NCBI GenBank assembly: GCA_024280535.1
Contig: JAJRPY010000053.1
Coordinates: forward strand, 1-5,591
Length of the DNA: 5,591 nucleotides
Reading direction: 5' to 3'
Source: Gammaproteobacteria bacterium
GTDB taxonomy: Bacteria; Pseudomonadota; Gammaproteobacteria; PS1; Pseudothioglobaceae
Shown: positions 1-5,591 of the stretch, piece after piece
Numbering within the stretch: the first letter of the stretch is position 1
How the letters are laid out: every line of letters starts with the position of its first letter
Position numbers and translations under genes: made by a program
Notes under the pieces: model-generated
What the model was told of the DNA's origin: nothing
Database searches by the model: none
What the model saw: the letters and a program-made list of their open reading frames with translations, nothing else

Positions 1-32
1 AAAATTCAATTTTTGTTTAATTGGTGATTTTC

Positions 33-69
33 TTAAACCCAACCCTAGCAGAGCTAAGGTAGGGTTTAA
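33..69. repeat. Long imperfect palindrome (hairpin) next to the purD remnant
   Basis: The arms TTAAACCC (33-40) and GGGTTTAA (62-69) are perfect inverted repeats. The pairing continues inward with ACC/GGT and TAGC/GCTA around an AGA loop, with only two mismatched positions (41/61 and 45/57). There is no T-run after the stem on either strand, so it does not look like an ordinary intrinsic terminator. It lies just before recognisable purD sequence begins, so it may be the end of an inserted element or a dispersed palindromic repeat. One frame is open from base 2 to a TGA at 86-88 (28 codons, ending KKLPSE). It could be the tail of a gene lying to the left, but it matches nothing I recognise. 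Confidence 0.6.
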
Positions 70-93
70 AAAATTGCCAAGTGAATGAAAAGT

Positions 94-553
94 GGATTTT
101 TGATGATTATTCATATTTATGCAAAGGTCTCTATTAGAATATAATTGCCGATTTGGCGACCCAGAAACCCAGCCTATTATGATGCGTTTACAGTCTGATT
201 TGGCAGAATTATGTTTATTAGCCGCCCAACAGAAATTAGACCAGGCAAATATTGAATGGGACGAGTGTTCATCAATGGGTGTGGTGTTGGCAGCAAACGG
301 CTATCCAAATGCTTATCCCTCAGGCGAGGTGATTGGACTGCCAGAAGACAGCGTATCGGCAAAAGTATTCCACGCCGGCACTAAGATGGATGGCGCGCAA
401 GTGGTTAGCAGTGGCGGACGTGTTCTTTGTGCTACCGCACTGGGCACGGATATTAAGGACGCACAAAAAAATGCCTACGCATTATTAGCAAAAATTAACT
501 GGGAAAATGCTTGTTATCGTACTGATATTGGTTTTAAGGCGATTAGTAGTTAA
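94..553 (+). pseudogene. purD: Truncated, frameshifted purD (phosphoribosylamine-glycine ligase) remnant
   Basis: PurD (GAR synthetase) joins glycine to phosphoribosylamine in de novo purine synthesis. From 131 to the TAA at 551-553 the sequence encodes the C-terminal third of PurD. It begins with LLEYNCRFGDPETQPIMMRL, the end of the ATP-grasp domain carrying the Glu and Asn that bind metal in this family. GGRVLCATALG and the family-typical end near DIGFKAI follow. Full-length PurD is about 425-430 residues and only about 140 are here. The first in-frame ATG (119) is probably not a genuine start, because it has no ribosome binding site and the N-terminal and most of the ATP-grasp domains are missing. 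Further PurD-like residues (GFLMI at 94-108, AKV at 121-129) lie in another frame, so a one-base shift near 127-131 separates them from the main part. The frame of GFLMI is closed by a TGA at 82-84. The product would be inactive, so a functional purD should exist elsewhere unless the cell is a purine auxotroph. Confidence 0.8.
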
Positions 554-642
554 GGCTGTATTAAGGGCTATTAATTCTTAATTCATAAGTTTGTATATTG
601 AATTAACCCTGTCAGTATAGCATATAGGTTAAATATTTATTT

Positions 643-666
643 TAATTACTAATTTATTAGTAATTA
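643..666. repeat. AT-only inverted repeat upstream of the Fic gene
   Basis: TAATTACTAA (643-652) and TTAGTAATTA (657-666) are perfect 10-base inverted repeats around a TTTA loop. The stem is nearly all A/T and has no following T-run, so a terminator role is weak. It might be an operator-like site or simply a by-product of the adjoining tandem repeat, whose first copies form the right arm. Confidence 0.45.
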
Positions 667-691
667 GTAATTAGAAACTAGAAGCTAGAAA
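657..691. repeat. Degenerate heptanucleotide tandem repeat, five copies
   Basis: Five consecutive 7-base units read TTAGTAA, TTAGTAA, TTAGAAA, CTAGAAG and CTAGAAA (consensus YTAGWAA), and a decayed sixth (TTAAGAT) follows. The array ends 7 bases before a perfect TATAAT box and 38 bases before the Fic start codon. Such arrays can change copy number by replication slippage, although the divergence between these units suggests this one is old or slow to change. Confidence 0.65.
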
Positions 692-698
692 TTAAGAT

Positions 699-725
699 TA
701 TAATAACACTTTCATTAATAAGGTG
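699..725 (+). promoter_or_regulatory. Candidate -10 box and ribosome binding site of the Fic gene
   Basis: A perfect TATAAT lies at 699-704. No good -35 box stands at the right distance, because that position falls inside the heptamer repeats (CTAGAA-type sequence). Transcription would start near 711, giving a leader of about 19 bases that includes AAGGTG (720-725), a reasonable Shine-Dalgarno sequence 4 bases before ATG 730. The ribosome binding site is more certain than the promoter. Confidence 0.45.
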
Positions 726-729
726 TGTT

Positions 730-2043
730 ATGAACATTGTCTCACCCCCTAAAATATCTTTGGAAGCGTTACTTGCTTTAATGCATAAAAAAGTGCAACA
801 AGGCATTATACTCAGTATCACGGATGACAAAAAACGCTATTTGCATTGGGATAAATTACGCCATTTGGCAGTGCCAGACAAGTTTGATGATATTGAGCAA
901 TATTGGCATTGTATTAAATTTTCACGCCTGTATCAACAAAAAGTCTTACCTTTTGCGGAGGAATTTTCTTTTGTTTTAACTGATGATATTCAACAAAACA
1001 TCCATCAAATAGATTCAAAAATGCGCGGCTCAATTGAGGCTGAAAATATCGGTAATAATAAAGACAGGTACATTATTAGTTCGCTGATTGATGAGGCAAT
1101 TAGTTCGTCGCAATTAGAAGGCGCAGCCACCACTAGAAAAGTGGCGCGCGATATGTTGAAACACGGCAAAACGCCCAAAGACTATTCGCAACGAATGATT
1201 CATAATAATTACCAAGCAATTGAATTTATTAATCAGCATCAACAAGACGAGTTAACCCCCAGTTTGATTTTGCAATTGCATGCTGTGGTTACTAATGAAA
1301 CGATGGACAGTTCAGAGGTTGGAAAACTCAGGCAAGATAATGAGGTTAATGTAGTTGATAATAGAACGGGGGCTATTTTGCATCATCCGCCTGATTTTCA
1401 AGAGTTAAGCGCTCGGTTAGTAGTTTTATGTGATTTTGCTAATGGTAAGTCACCTGATTATTTTATTCATCCTATTATTCGAGCAATTGTTGTGCATTTT
1501 GCGTTGGCATACGACCATCCGTTTGCTGATGGTAATGGACGCACTACCAGGGCGTTGTTTTATTGGGTGGTGTTAAAAAATAATTATTGGTTATTCCAAT
1601 ATATCACCTTATCCACTTATATTAAAGAGGCACAGGTTCAATATGGCGAATCTTTTTTAAAGGTTGAAAGTGATGAGTTTGATTTGACTTACTTTATTAA
1701 TAGTCAACTTAAGTTTATCTCTCAATCCATTGATGGGTTATTTAATTATGTTGATAAAAAACAACAGCAACAGCAACAGACACATAGTTTGTTAAGCCAT
1801 TATTTAAGTAACGGCAAGATTAATTCACGCCAAGCCATGCTGATTCAACGTGCGCTGAAGCATGCAGGCTCAATTTATACCATTCAAGGGCATAAAATTT
1901 CACACGCCATCAGTTATCAAACGGCAAAAACCGATCTGGTGGGTTTGTCAAAACTTAATTTATTGCAACAATCCAAACAAGGTCGCGCCTTTGTCTTTAT
2001 CGCGCCGAATGACTTAGAACAACGTATTAAAGCATATCGATGA
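730..2043 (+). CDS. Fic family protein, probable protein AMP-transferase with N-terminal inhibitory motif
   Basis: Fic enzymes usually transfer AMP from ATP to a Ser, Thr or Tyr of a target protein. Some act as toxins, some as secreted effectors and some as self-regulating housekeeping enzymes. In this 437-residue protein the core motif is intact: [12 protein letters not shown] at 263-274, with the catalytic His at 263. The inhibitory motif [ST]xxxE[GN] is seen at S126-SQL-E130-G131, before the core, which is the class II self-inhibited arrangement. Residues 35-65 ([10 protein letters not shown] and after) match the N-terminal region common in this subfamily. A run of six Gln (345-350) links the Fic core to a C-terminal winged-helix-like part (about 360-425), which may bind DNA or mediate oligomerisation. 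No signal peptide or membrane segment is seen, so it is cytoplasmic unless secreted by a dedicated system. No antitoxin-like gene lies directly beside it, which fits intramolecular inhibition. The stop codon overlaps the rnhB start. The target protein cannot be inferred. Confidence 0.9.
   Translation: MNIVSPPKISLEALLALMHKKVQQGIILSITDDKKRYLHWDKLRHLAVPDKFDDIEQYWHCIKFSRLYQQKVLPFAEEFSFVLTDDIQQNIHQIDSKMRGSIEAENIGNNKDRYIISSLIDEAISSSQLEGAATTRKVARDMLKHGKTPKDYSQRMIHNNYQAIEFINQHQQDELTPSLILQLHAVVTNETMDSSEVGKLRQDNEVNVVDNRTGAILHHPPDFQELSARLVVLCDFANGKSPDYFIHPIIRAIVVHFALAYDHPFADGNGRTTRALFYWVVLKNNYWLFQYITLSTYIKEAQVQYGESFLKVESDEFDLTYFINSQLKFISQSIDGLFNYVDKKQQQQQQTHSLLSHYLSNGKINSRQAMLIQRALKHAGSIYTIQGHKISHAISYQTAKTDLVGLSKLNLLQQSKQGRAFVFIAPNDLEQRIKAYR
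1762..1779 (+). repeat. In-frame CAACAG hexamer repeat (three perfect copies)
   Basis: Three exact CAACAG units encode Gln345-Gln350 of the Fic protein, in the linker between the catalytic core and the C-terminal winged-helix-like region. Because the unit is six bases, gain or loss of copies would change linker length without shifting the frame. Confidence 0.7.
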
Positions 2044-2603
2044 TTATTGTCGGCGTGGACGAGGTGGGTCGGGGTTGCTTGGTGGGTAATGTGGTGGCAG
2101 GGGCAGTGATTTTGCCGGATGATTTTAATCTGCCAGAATTGACTGATTCCAAAAAACTTAGCGAGAAAAAACGCGATATATTATATGCACAAATTACCCA
2201 AGCATGCCAATGGGCAGTCGGCGAGGCCAGTGCTGCTGAAATTGATGAAATTAATATTTTACAAGCCACAATGTTGGCAATGCAGCGCGCAGTGGCTAGG
2301 CTCAATGTTCTATATAATCGGGTTTTGGTGGATGGCAATCGTTGCCCAAAATTGGCGCATTGCACGGCTATTATTAAAGGCGATTTGACTGAACCCGTTA
2401 TTTCTGCCGCCTCAATTATTGCCAAAGTAACGCGCGACCGACAAATGATTGAATTAGATGCGCAGTTTCCACAATATGGTTTTGCTCAGCATAAGGGCTA
2501 TGGCACCAAAAAACACTTGCAGGCATTGGCAGAATTTGGCATTATTCATACCCAGCATAGACTGAGTTTTGCCCCTGTTAGGCGCGTGCAGAAAAATCAC
2601 TAA
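2040..2603 (+). CDS. rnhB: Ribonuclease HII
   Basis: RNase HII cuts the RNA strand of RNA/DNA hybrids and starts removal of single ribonucleotides misincorporated into DNA. The 187-residue protein has the family's usual length (E. coli about 198). The N-terminal block GVDEVGRG (5-12) gives catalytic Asp7 and Glu8. VDGN (97-100) gives the third acidic residue, Asp98. The downstream block from KGDL through [13 protein letters not shown] (113-133) contains the fourth, probably Asp133. The conserved C-terminal pieces [10 protein letters not shown] (151-160) and HRLSFAPV (173-180) are also present. All key residues are intact. The ATG lies within the ATGA that ends the Fic gene, and there is no strong Shine-Dalgarno sequence before it, so translation is probably coupled to the Fic gene. 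Its 3' end faces dolP across 30 bases. The only inverted repeat there is a weak AAAAAC/GTTTTT pair (2602-2622). Confidence 0.96.
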   Translation: MIIVGVDEVGRGCLVGNVVAGAVILPDDFNLPELTDSKKLSEKKRDILYAQITQACQWAVGEASAAEIDEINILQATMLAMQRAVARLNVLYNRVLVDGNRCPKLAHCTAIIKGDLTEPVISAASIIAKVTRDRQMIELDAQFPQYGFAQHKGYGTKKHLQALAEFGIIHTQHRLSFAPVRRVQKNH

Positions 2604-2633
2604 AAACGCACCTCGAGTTTTTGTCTAAGGTTT

Positions 2634-3281
2634 TTAAGTGCTGCTTTTTTTCTGTGCAGCAAGTTTGCGTTGACGATCACGCTTAATTTCAATGGCAGGA
2701 CGTGTTTTTAGATAGTCAAATATTTTAATCACTTTTTTAACAAATTTTGCTTTAGCGGCAGTTTTAACCGCTTTATTGGCTTCGCGTTTGGTCACAGCAC
2801 CCATTAAATAAACATTTTGACGCTCAGTCATTACCCGAACATGCGTTGGGTGAAAAACCTCTTGATCGTGGAATAATGCCTCTACTTGCGCGGTAATGGC
2901 GGCGTCTTTGGCGCGACTTAACAGACTGCTGGTCGCGCCAATGGCAGTTTCATTGGATACCTGTGTAATTTTAATATCTTGCGCCTTGGCTTGACGAGTG
3001 ATATATCGGCGTAGCGCATTGCTAGGCACCTCGCCTGTGATTAATACTTTTTTATTATGCACCATAAAGTTTAGATGGGCTTCGTCTAACCTATCTTCGG
3101 TTGTTGACCAGGTGAATAAATTAAAGGCAATGGTTCGGTCGTCTAATATTTCGCCAATGGTACGTCGGTCGTTGTTAATGGAGATTACTGTACTTAGTGT
3201 GGAGGCACCTGGGATAATGCTCCAACAGCCTGTTAAGAGTAGAGCGTGTATAAAGATGAGTGATAATATAATTTTTTTCAT
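2634..3281 (-). CDS. dolP: Dual BON-domain outer-membrane lipoprotein, DolP (YraP)-like
   Basis: DolP is an outer-membrane lipoprotein that binds anionic phospholipids and supports envelope integrity and the BAM complex. The 215-residue product begins with a lipoprotein signal peptide (MKK, then a hydrophobic stretch) and the lipobox L16-T-G-C19. The mature protein would start at Cys19, and Trp at +2 does not signal inner-membrane retention. Two BON domains follow at about 40-111 and 118-190, each with the typical strand and turn (VLITGEV at 79-85, VYLMGAV at 157-163). The C-terminus beyond 196 is unusually basic (KRDRQRK, KK). The family length is about 190-215. It follows yraN by 6 bases, with no clear Shine-Dalgarno sequence, so the two are probably co-transcribed and coupled. 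The position beside yraN and rsmI supports the DolP assignment over other BON proteins such as OsmY. Confidence 0.88.
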   Translation of the reverse strand: MKKIILSLIFIHALLLTGCWSIIPGASTLSTVISINNDRRTIGEILDDRTIAFNLFTWSTTEDRLDEAHLNFMVHNKKVLITGEVPSNALRRYITRQAKAQDIKITQVSNETAIGATSSLLSRAKDAAITAQVEALFHDQEVFHPTHVRVMTERQNVYLMGAVTKREANKAVKTAAKAKFVKKVIKIFDYLKTRPAIEIKRDRQRKLAAQKKSST

Positions 3282-3287
3282 GATGAT

Positions 3288-3659
3288 TTAAGCGTCAAAA
3301 GCATCTTTAATCCAAGTAATTTTAGGACATTTTAAATCAAATTCCAAGCCAACAACATCAAATCGGCAGACGGGTTCATCATATTGATTGTGTTGTTGTA
3401 AATATTGCTTGGCAGCGCGAATTAATTTGGCTTGCTTGGCGTGCGTTACCGTATCTATTGGTGAACCAAAATCAGAATTTTGACGATAGCGAACTTCGAT
3501 AAAAACCAAAGTATTCAACTCAATATCTAGCATAATAAGATCTATTTCACCAAAACGAGTTAAATAATTTTGCTCAATCAATTGTAGCCCCTGCTCAGTT
3601 AAATAACGCAGGGATAGGCGCTCTGCTTGATTGCCAATTTTTCTTTTAAAACTAAACAT
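3288..3659 (-). CDS. yraN: YraN family (UPF0102) predicted endonuclease-like protein
   Basis: This 123-residue protein belongs to a widely conserved family with a PD-(D/E)XK-nuclease-like fold whose cellular role is not firmly established; DNA processing has been proposed. Visible family features are GNQAE with Glu13, then GEIDLI (37-42, Asp40) and VFIEVRYR (52-59, Glu55 and Arg57). The spacing fits the D-x(n)-E-x-K/R active-site pattern, with Arg where many nucleases have Lys, as in E. coli YraN. The end, ITWIKDAFDA, is also typical. The start is supported by AAAGGG 8 bases upstream on the minus strand (3668-3673). Its ATG overlaps the rsmI ATG by two bases on the opposite strand. dolP follows directly. 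Confidence 0.93.
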   Translation of the reverse strand: MFSFKRKIGNQAERLSLRYLTEQGLQLIEQNYLTRFGEIDLIMLDIELNTLVFIEVRYRQNSDFGSPIDTVTHAKQAKLIRAAKQYLQQHNQYDEPVCRFDVVGLEFDLKCPKITWIKDAFDA

Positions 3660-4488
3660 GTCCGGAACCCTTTATATTGTTGCCACCCCAATTGGAAACC
3701 TTGATGATATCACGTTTAGAGCCGTTGATACCTTAAAATCAGCCGATCTTATTTTGGCTGAAGACACACGTCATTCAAAAATCTTGATGAATTATTATGA
3801 TATCAATACCCCAATGCGGGCATTTCATGAGCATAATGAGCAGCACCAATCAAGTGCGGTGATTGAAGCACTATTAAGCGGGCAAAATATGGCGCGGATT
3901 AGCGATGCTGGTACCCCATTAATTAGTGACCCTGGCTATGTATTGGTGCATAAGGCCAAGCAAGCAGGCATTAAAGTGTCGCCTATGCCTGGCCCAAGTG
4001 CTGTGATTAGTGCCATGAGCGTTGCAGGTATTGCCACAGACCAATTTGGTTTTTTTGGATTTTTGCCGAGTAAACAAACTGCCAGAATTAAAGCCCTTCA
4101 AATTATCGCGCATCGTGATCAAACGGTTATTTTTTACGAATCCCCAAAGCGCATATTAGCCTGTACTAAGGATATGCTCACCGTACTGGGCGATCAGCGC
4201 ATAGTGTGCTTGGCAAAAGAGTTGACCAAGTCATTTGAAACCATCAAAACCGACACATTGCCCGCATTACTGGATTATTTACAAGCAGATACTGGGCATC
4301 AAAAAGGCGAGTTTGTTATTTTGATTGCTGCCATTGAAAAAAATAATAGGGTCAAAGGCGAAGCACAATTAGATAAAATATTACCCATTTTACTGGCAGA
4401 AATGGGCACCTCAACAGCTGCCAAATTAGCAGCAAAAATAACTGGTATCGATAAAAAACACTGCTACCAACGCGCAATAGATTTATAA
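3658..4488 (+). CDS. rsmI: 16S rRNA (cytidine(1402)-2'-O)-methyltransferase RsmI
   Basis: RsmI uses S-adenosylmethionine to methylate the 2'-O of C1402 in the decoding centre of 16S rRNA. From ATG 3658 the protein has 276 residues, close to the E. coli enzyme (about 286). The conserved blocks run in order: LYIVATPIGNLDDIT (5-19), AEDTRHS (34-40), the SAM-binding SDAGTPLISDPG (82-93), MPGPSA (110-115), GFLPSK (134-139), FYESPKR (159-165), AKELTK (186-191) and KGEFVILI (216-223). A TTG at 3631 would add nine residues, but these lie antisense to yraN and precede the family's normal N-terminus, so ATG 3658 is preferred. There is no Shine-Dalgarno sequence before it, so a leaderless or very short-leader mRNA is possible, and its promoter must lie within yraN. 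A small [2Fe-2S] ferredoxin gene follows after 9 bases. Confidence 0.95.
   Translation: MSGTLYIVATPIGNLDDITFRAVDTLKSADLILAEDTRHSKILMNYYDINTPMRAFHEHNEQHQSSAVIEALLSGQNMARISDAGTPLISDPGYVLVHKAKQAGIKVSPMPGPSAVISAMSVAGIATDQFGFFGFLPSKQTARIKALQIIAHRDQTVIFYESPKRILACTKDMLTVLGDQRIVCLAKELTKSFETIKTDTLPALLDYLQADTGHQKGEFVILIAAIEKNNRVKGEAQLDKILPILLAEMGTSTAAKLAAKITGIDKKHCYQRAIDL
3668..3673 (-). promoter_or_regulatory. Ribosome binding site of yraN, inside rsmI
   Basis: On the minus strand AAAGGG precedes the yraN ATG by 8 bases (TTCCGGAC between), which decides the yraN start. It is encoded by the complement of rsmI codons 4-6. A TATAAA (3671-3676, minus strand) overlaps it and could be read as a -10 box, but a transcript from it would lack this site, so I prefer the ribosome-binding reading. 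Confidence 0.55.
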
Positions 4489-4497
4489 GGAAACAAT

Positions 4498-4815
4498 ATG
4501 AATTTTTACACTCGGCATATTTTCTTTTGCAATAACCAGCGAAAAAATGGCAAGGGTTGTTGTTCTCAGCTCGGCGCCAAGCAAATGTATCGTTATGCCA
4601 AAGACAAATGTCGCGATAAGGGCATACTAGGCAAAGGCAAAATCGGCGTCAGCGAATCACGCTGTTTAGGGCGATGTGAGTTTGGGCCAGTGGCAGTGGT
4701 GTATCCTGATAATATTTGGTATCAATATATTGATGAAGAAGATATTGATGAAATTATCAGCGAGCATTTAATCGCAGGAAAAATAGTTAATCGATTAAAA
4801 ATAAATGAGTCATGA
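4498..4815 (+). CDS. Thioredoxin-like [2Fe-2S] ferredoxin domain protein
   Basis: This 105-residue protein resembles the thioredoxin-fold [2Fe-2S] ferredoxins, such as Aquifex aeolicus Fd and the Shethna-type proteins, which are small electron carriers. The likely cluster ligands are Cys11 (HIFFC), Cys22 (GCCSQLG), Cys56 and Cys60 (CLGRC). Cys21 and Cys38 are extra. The loop between the first two ligands is about two residues shorter than in the Aquifex protein. The C-terminal half, GPVAVVYPDNIWY (63-75) followed by an acidic DEEDIDEII helix, is highly characteristic. There is no signal peptide, so it is cytoplasmic. The start is fixed by AAGG (4487-4490), which overlaps the rsmI stop and stands 7 bases before the ATG, indicating an operon with rsmI. 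The redox partner cannot be inferred. A hairpin with T-run overlaps its last codons. Confidence 0.92.
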   Translation: MNFYTRHIFFCNNQRKNGKGCCSQLGAKQMYRYAKDKCRDKGILGKGKIGVSESRCLGRCEFGPVAVVYPDNIWYQYIDEEDIDEIISEHLIAGKIVNRLKINES

Positions 4816-4836
4816 CAACTTAAGCGACTCTTTTTT
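4807..4836 (+). terminator. Probable intrinsic terminator of rsmI and the ferredoxin gene
   Basis: GAGTC (4807-4811) pairs with GACTC (4826-4830) and six T residues (4831-4836) follow directly. The left arm overlaps the final codons and stop of the ferredoxin gene. The stem is short (5 bp) with a 14-base loop, so efficiency may be modest. Confidence 0.55.
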
Positions 4837-5116
4837 GAACATTACAAGCAAAATTTTGTAAATATTTTGTTTGCGATTATTGAATCTAAACTCACATTCT
4901 TTTGAGTGTAAATGAAACTTCTTTTTATTCATTCCTTTAAGCTTTATCGGTACAATGTTCATAAATTTTAAATCAGCTATTGACAGACTTTTGATAAAAA
5001 TCAGGTAAATTTGCCTGATTTAGTTTTTAATGCTGTGTATTGGGGTGATAATGCCTAATACTAATAGTTAGCTATAAAAATAAATTGCATCTAGGTTGCA
5101 GGAAAAGGTTAAGTGA
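4816..5116. other. 301-base non-coding spacer between core genes and the right-edge gene
   Basis: After the first terminator the stretch is very AT-rich. Its longest start-to-stop frame that I noticed is a 19-codon frame at 4912 with no good ribosome binding site. It holds short inverted repeats (CAAAATTTTG at 4849-4858, ATGAA/TTCAT at 4912-4932), a TACAAT box (4951-4956) with a weak -35 (TTCATT, 4928-4933), and a perfect TTGACA (4980-4985) lacking a matching -10. The terminator at 4998-5028 follows. Between that and the next gene are GATAAT (5047-5052), a tandem CTAATACTAATA (5055-5066) and TATAAA (5073-5078), any of which may belong to the promoter of the gene at 5117. I see no tRNA or known RNA family. 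Confidence 0.5.
4998..5028 (+). terminator. Intrinsic terminator with perfect 8-bp stem
   Basis: AAATCAGG (4998-5005) and CCTGATTT (5014-5021) pair perfectly around the 8-base loop TAAATTTG, and five T residues follow at 5024-5028. On the minus strand the stem also runs into T residues (complement of GATAAAAA), so it could act in both directions. It stands about 170 bases after the first terminator with no gene between, so it may stop readthrough into the right-edge gene, or end a short transcript. Confidence 0.7.
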
Positions 5117-5591
5117 ATGAAGGTTGAAAGATTAAACAAAAAAGAACTCAATGTTTATTGTGAGAGTCTGGGTATAGAAACAAAGAAGAAAAAGAAGCAA
5201 GAATTAGTTCAGGCTGTTCACGAGCACGAAAGAGTCATAATAGATGAAGCGATCGCATCAGGAACCTGCTTAGAGTTACTGAAAACAAAAATTGGCGAAT
5301 TAGCCGATGAGTATGCTCAAAACCTAGATGGGAAAATAACAGTCCGCAAGCAGGAAATGAAAGCTGATGATAATTCCCATTATCTGATATACAGAGTATT
5401 AGGAATCCCTAATGAAGAGGGTGTGCTAATTGACGAATATCAGAATACTGGTCGTTTTCTGTATAAATATGCTGGATCATTCTTAGAAGAAGCTGCATCA
5501 ATGTGTTTGTTCTTTGCCAATAGTAAAGGTGGAAAGGTGCTTGTTGAAAACACTCAAGGGACAAAACCTAGAACATTCGAGATTGATTTCC
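5117..5591 (+). CDS. Probable type II restriction endonuclease, ApaLI-like (3' end outside window)
   Basis: The frame is open from ATG 5117 to the window end (158 residues visible), with GGAAAAGG (5101-5108) 8 bases before the start. Residues 4-35 (LNKKEL, SLGIETKKKKKQEL) look like a SAP-type helix-turn-helix DNA-binding motif, with five lysines at 23-27. The following part has MKADDNSHYLIYRVLGI (81-97), YQNTGRFLYKYAGSFLEEA (108-126) and NTQGTKPRTFEID (145-157). These resemble, from memory, the ApaLI-type restriction endonuclease family, in which the FEID aspartate would begin the PD-(D/E)XK active site; the E-x-K part would lie beyond the window. Four of its six arginines use AGA, compared with one of eleven in rnhB and none of seven in the ferredoxin gene, which suggests acquisition from elsewhere. 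A cognate DNA methyltransferase would be expected nearby, off the right edge. The family call is from recall and is moderate. That it is a real gene is nearly certain. Confidence 0.6.
   Translation, partial: MKVERLNKKELNVYCESLGIETKKKKKQELVQAVHEHERVIIDEAIASGTCLELLKTKIGELADEYAQNLDGKITVRKQEMKADDNSHYLIYRVLGIPNEEGVLIDEYQNTGRFLYKYAGSFLEEAASMCLFFANSKGGKVLVENTQGTKPRTFEIDF

Noticed and set aside
79..88. AAGTGAATGA shared by 79-88 and 5111-5120 as possible direct repeats flanking an insertion
   Set aside because: A 10-base match in 5.6 kb of AT-rich DNA is easily due to chance, and the flanking sequences do not match.
119..553. Intact small gene starting at ATG 119
   Set aside because: The product is only the C-terminal third of PurD, has no ribosome binding site, and PurD-like residues continue upstream in another frame, so it is a remnant rather than a gene.
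560..582. ATTAAG/CTTAAT inverted repeat after the purD remnant as a terminator
   Set aside because: The stem is weak and almost all A/T, and no T-run follows.
2602..2622. AAAAAC/GTTTTT inverted repeat as a bidirectional terminator between rnhB and dolP
   Set aside because: The stem has only one G-C pair and a 9-base loop, so it is too weak to call, although its place between convergent genes is suggestive.
3631..3657. TTG 3631 as the rsmI start
   Set aside because: The nine extra residues precede the conserved N-terminal block and are antisense to yraN; ATG 3658 matches the family start.
4912..4971. 19-codon frame starting at ATG 4912
   Set aside because: It is very short, has no convincing ribosome binding site and does not resemble a known peptide.
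1..5591. Absence of GTGCAC (the ApaLI site) as evidence of restriction avoidance
   Set aside because: I found no GTGCAC in the window, but only about one would be expected by chance at this composition and length, so its absence carries no weight.

Overview
The window looks like part of an AT-rich gammaproteobacterial chromosome. The basis is RNase HII, RsmI, YraN and a dual-BON lipoprotein that resemble the Escherichia coli set, and in particular the grouping of rsmI, yraN and dolP. An A/T-rich, possibly symbiont-like or marine sulfur-oxidiser-like lineage would fit the composition. That is an impression only, because nothing here identifies the species.

Left edge (1-729): bases 33-69 form a long near-perfect palindrome. 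It is followed by the C-terminal third of purD, which is truncated and frameshifted and therefore a gene remnant. A 176-base spacer then carries an AT hairpin, five degenerate copies of a 7-base tandem repeat and a perfect TATAAT box just before the next gene.

Central left (730-2603): a complete Fic-family AMP-transferase gene, with an N-terminal inhibitory motif and an in-frame CAACAG hexamer repeat, overlaps rnhB (RNase HII) by ATGA. The two are probably translationally coupled.

Central (2634-4815): on the minus strand, yraN (predicted nuclease-like protein) is followed 6 bases later by dolP (outer-membrane BON lipoprotein). Divergent from them is rsmI (16S rRNA C1402 2'-O-methyltransferase), and the start codons of yraN and rsmI share two bases within a single CATG. 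rsmI is followed 9 bases later by a thioredoxin-like [2Fe-2S] ferredoxin gene, which ends in a hairpin plus T-run. Compared with the E. coli rsmI-lpoA-yraN-diaA-dolP order, lpoA and diaA are absent.

Right edge (4816-5591): a 301-base non-coding stretch contains a good hairpin terminator. It leads to a gene cut off by the window end. The visible 158 residues have a SAP-like N-terminus and then resemble ApaLI-type restriction endonucleases. Its arginine codon use (mostly AGA) differs from the housekeeping genes, so this is probably the border of an acquired defence island. I see no clear previously undescribed system. The best places to look further are the truncated right-edge gene with its unseen downstream partner, and the Fic gene with its repeat-rich upstream region.
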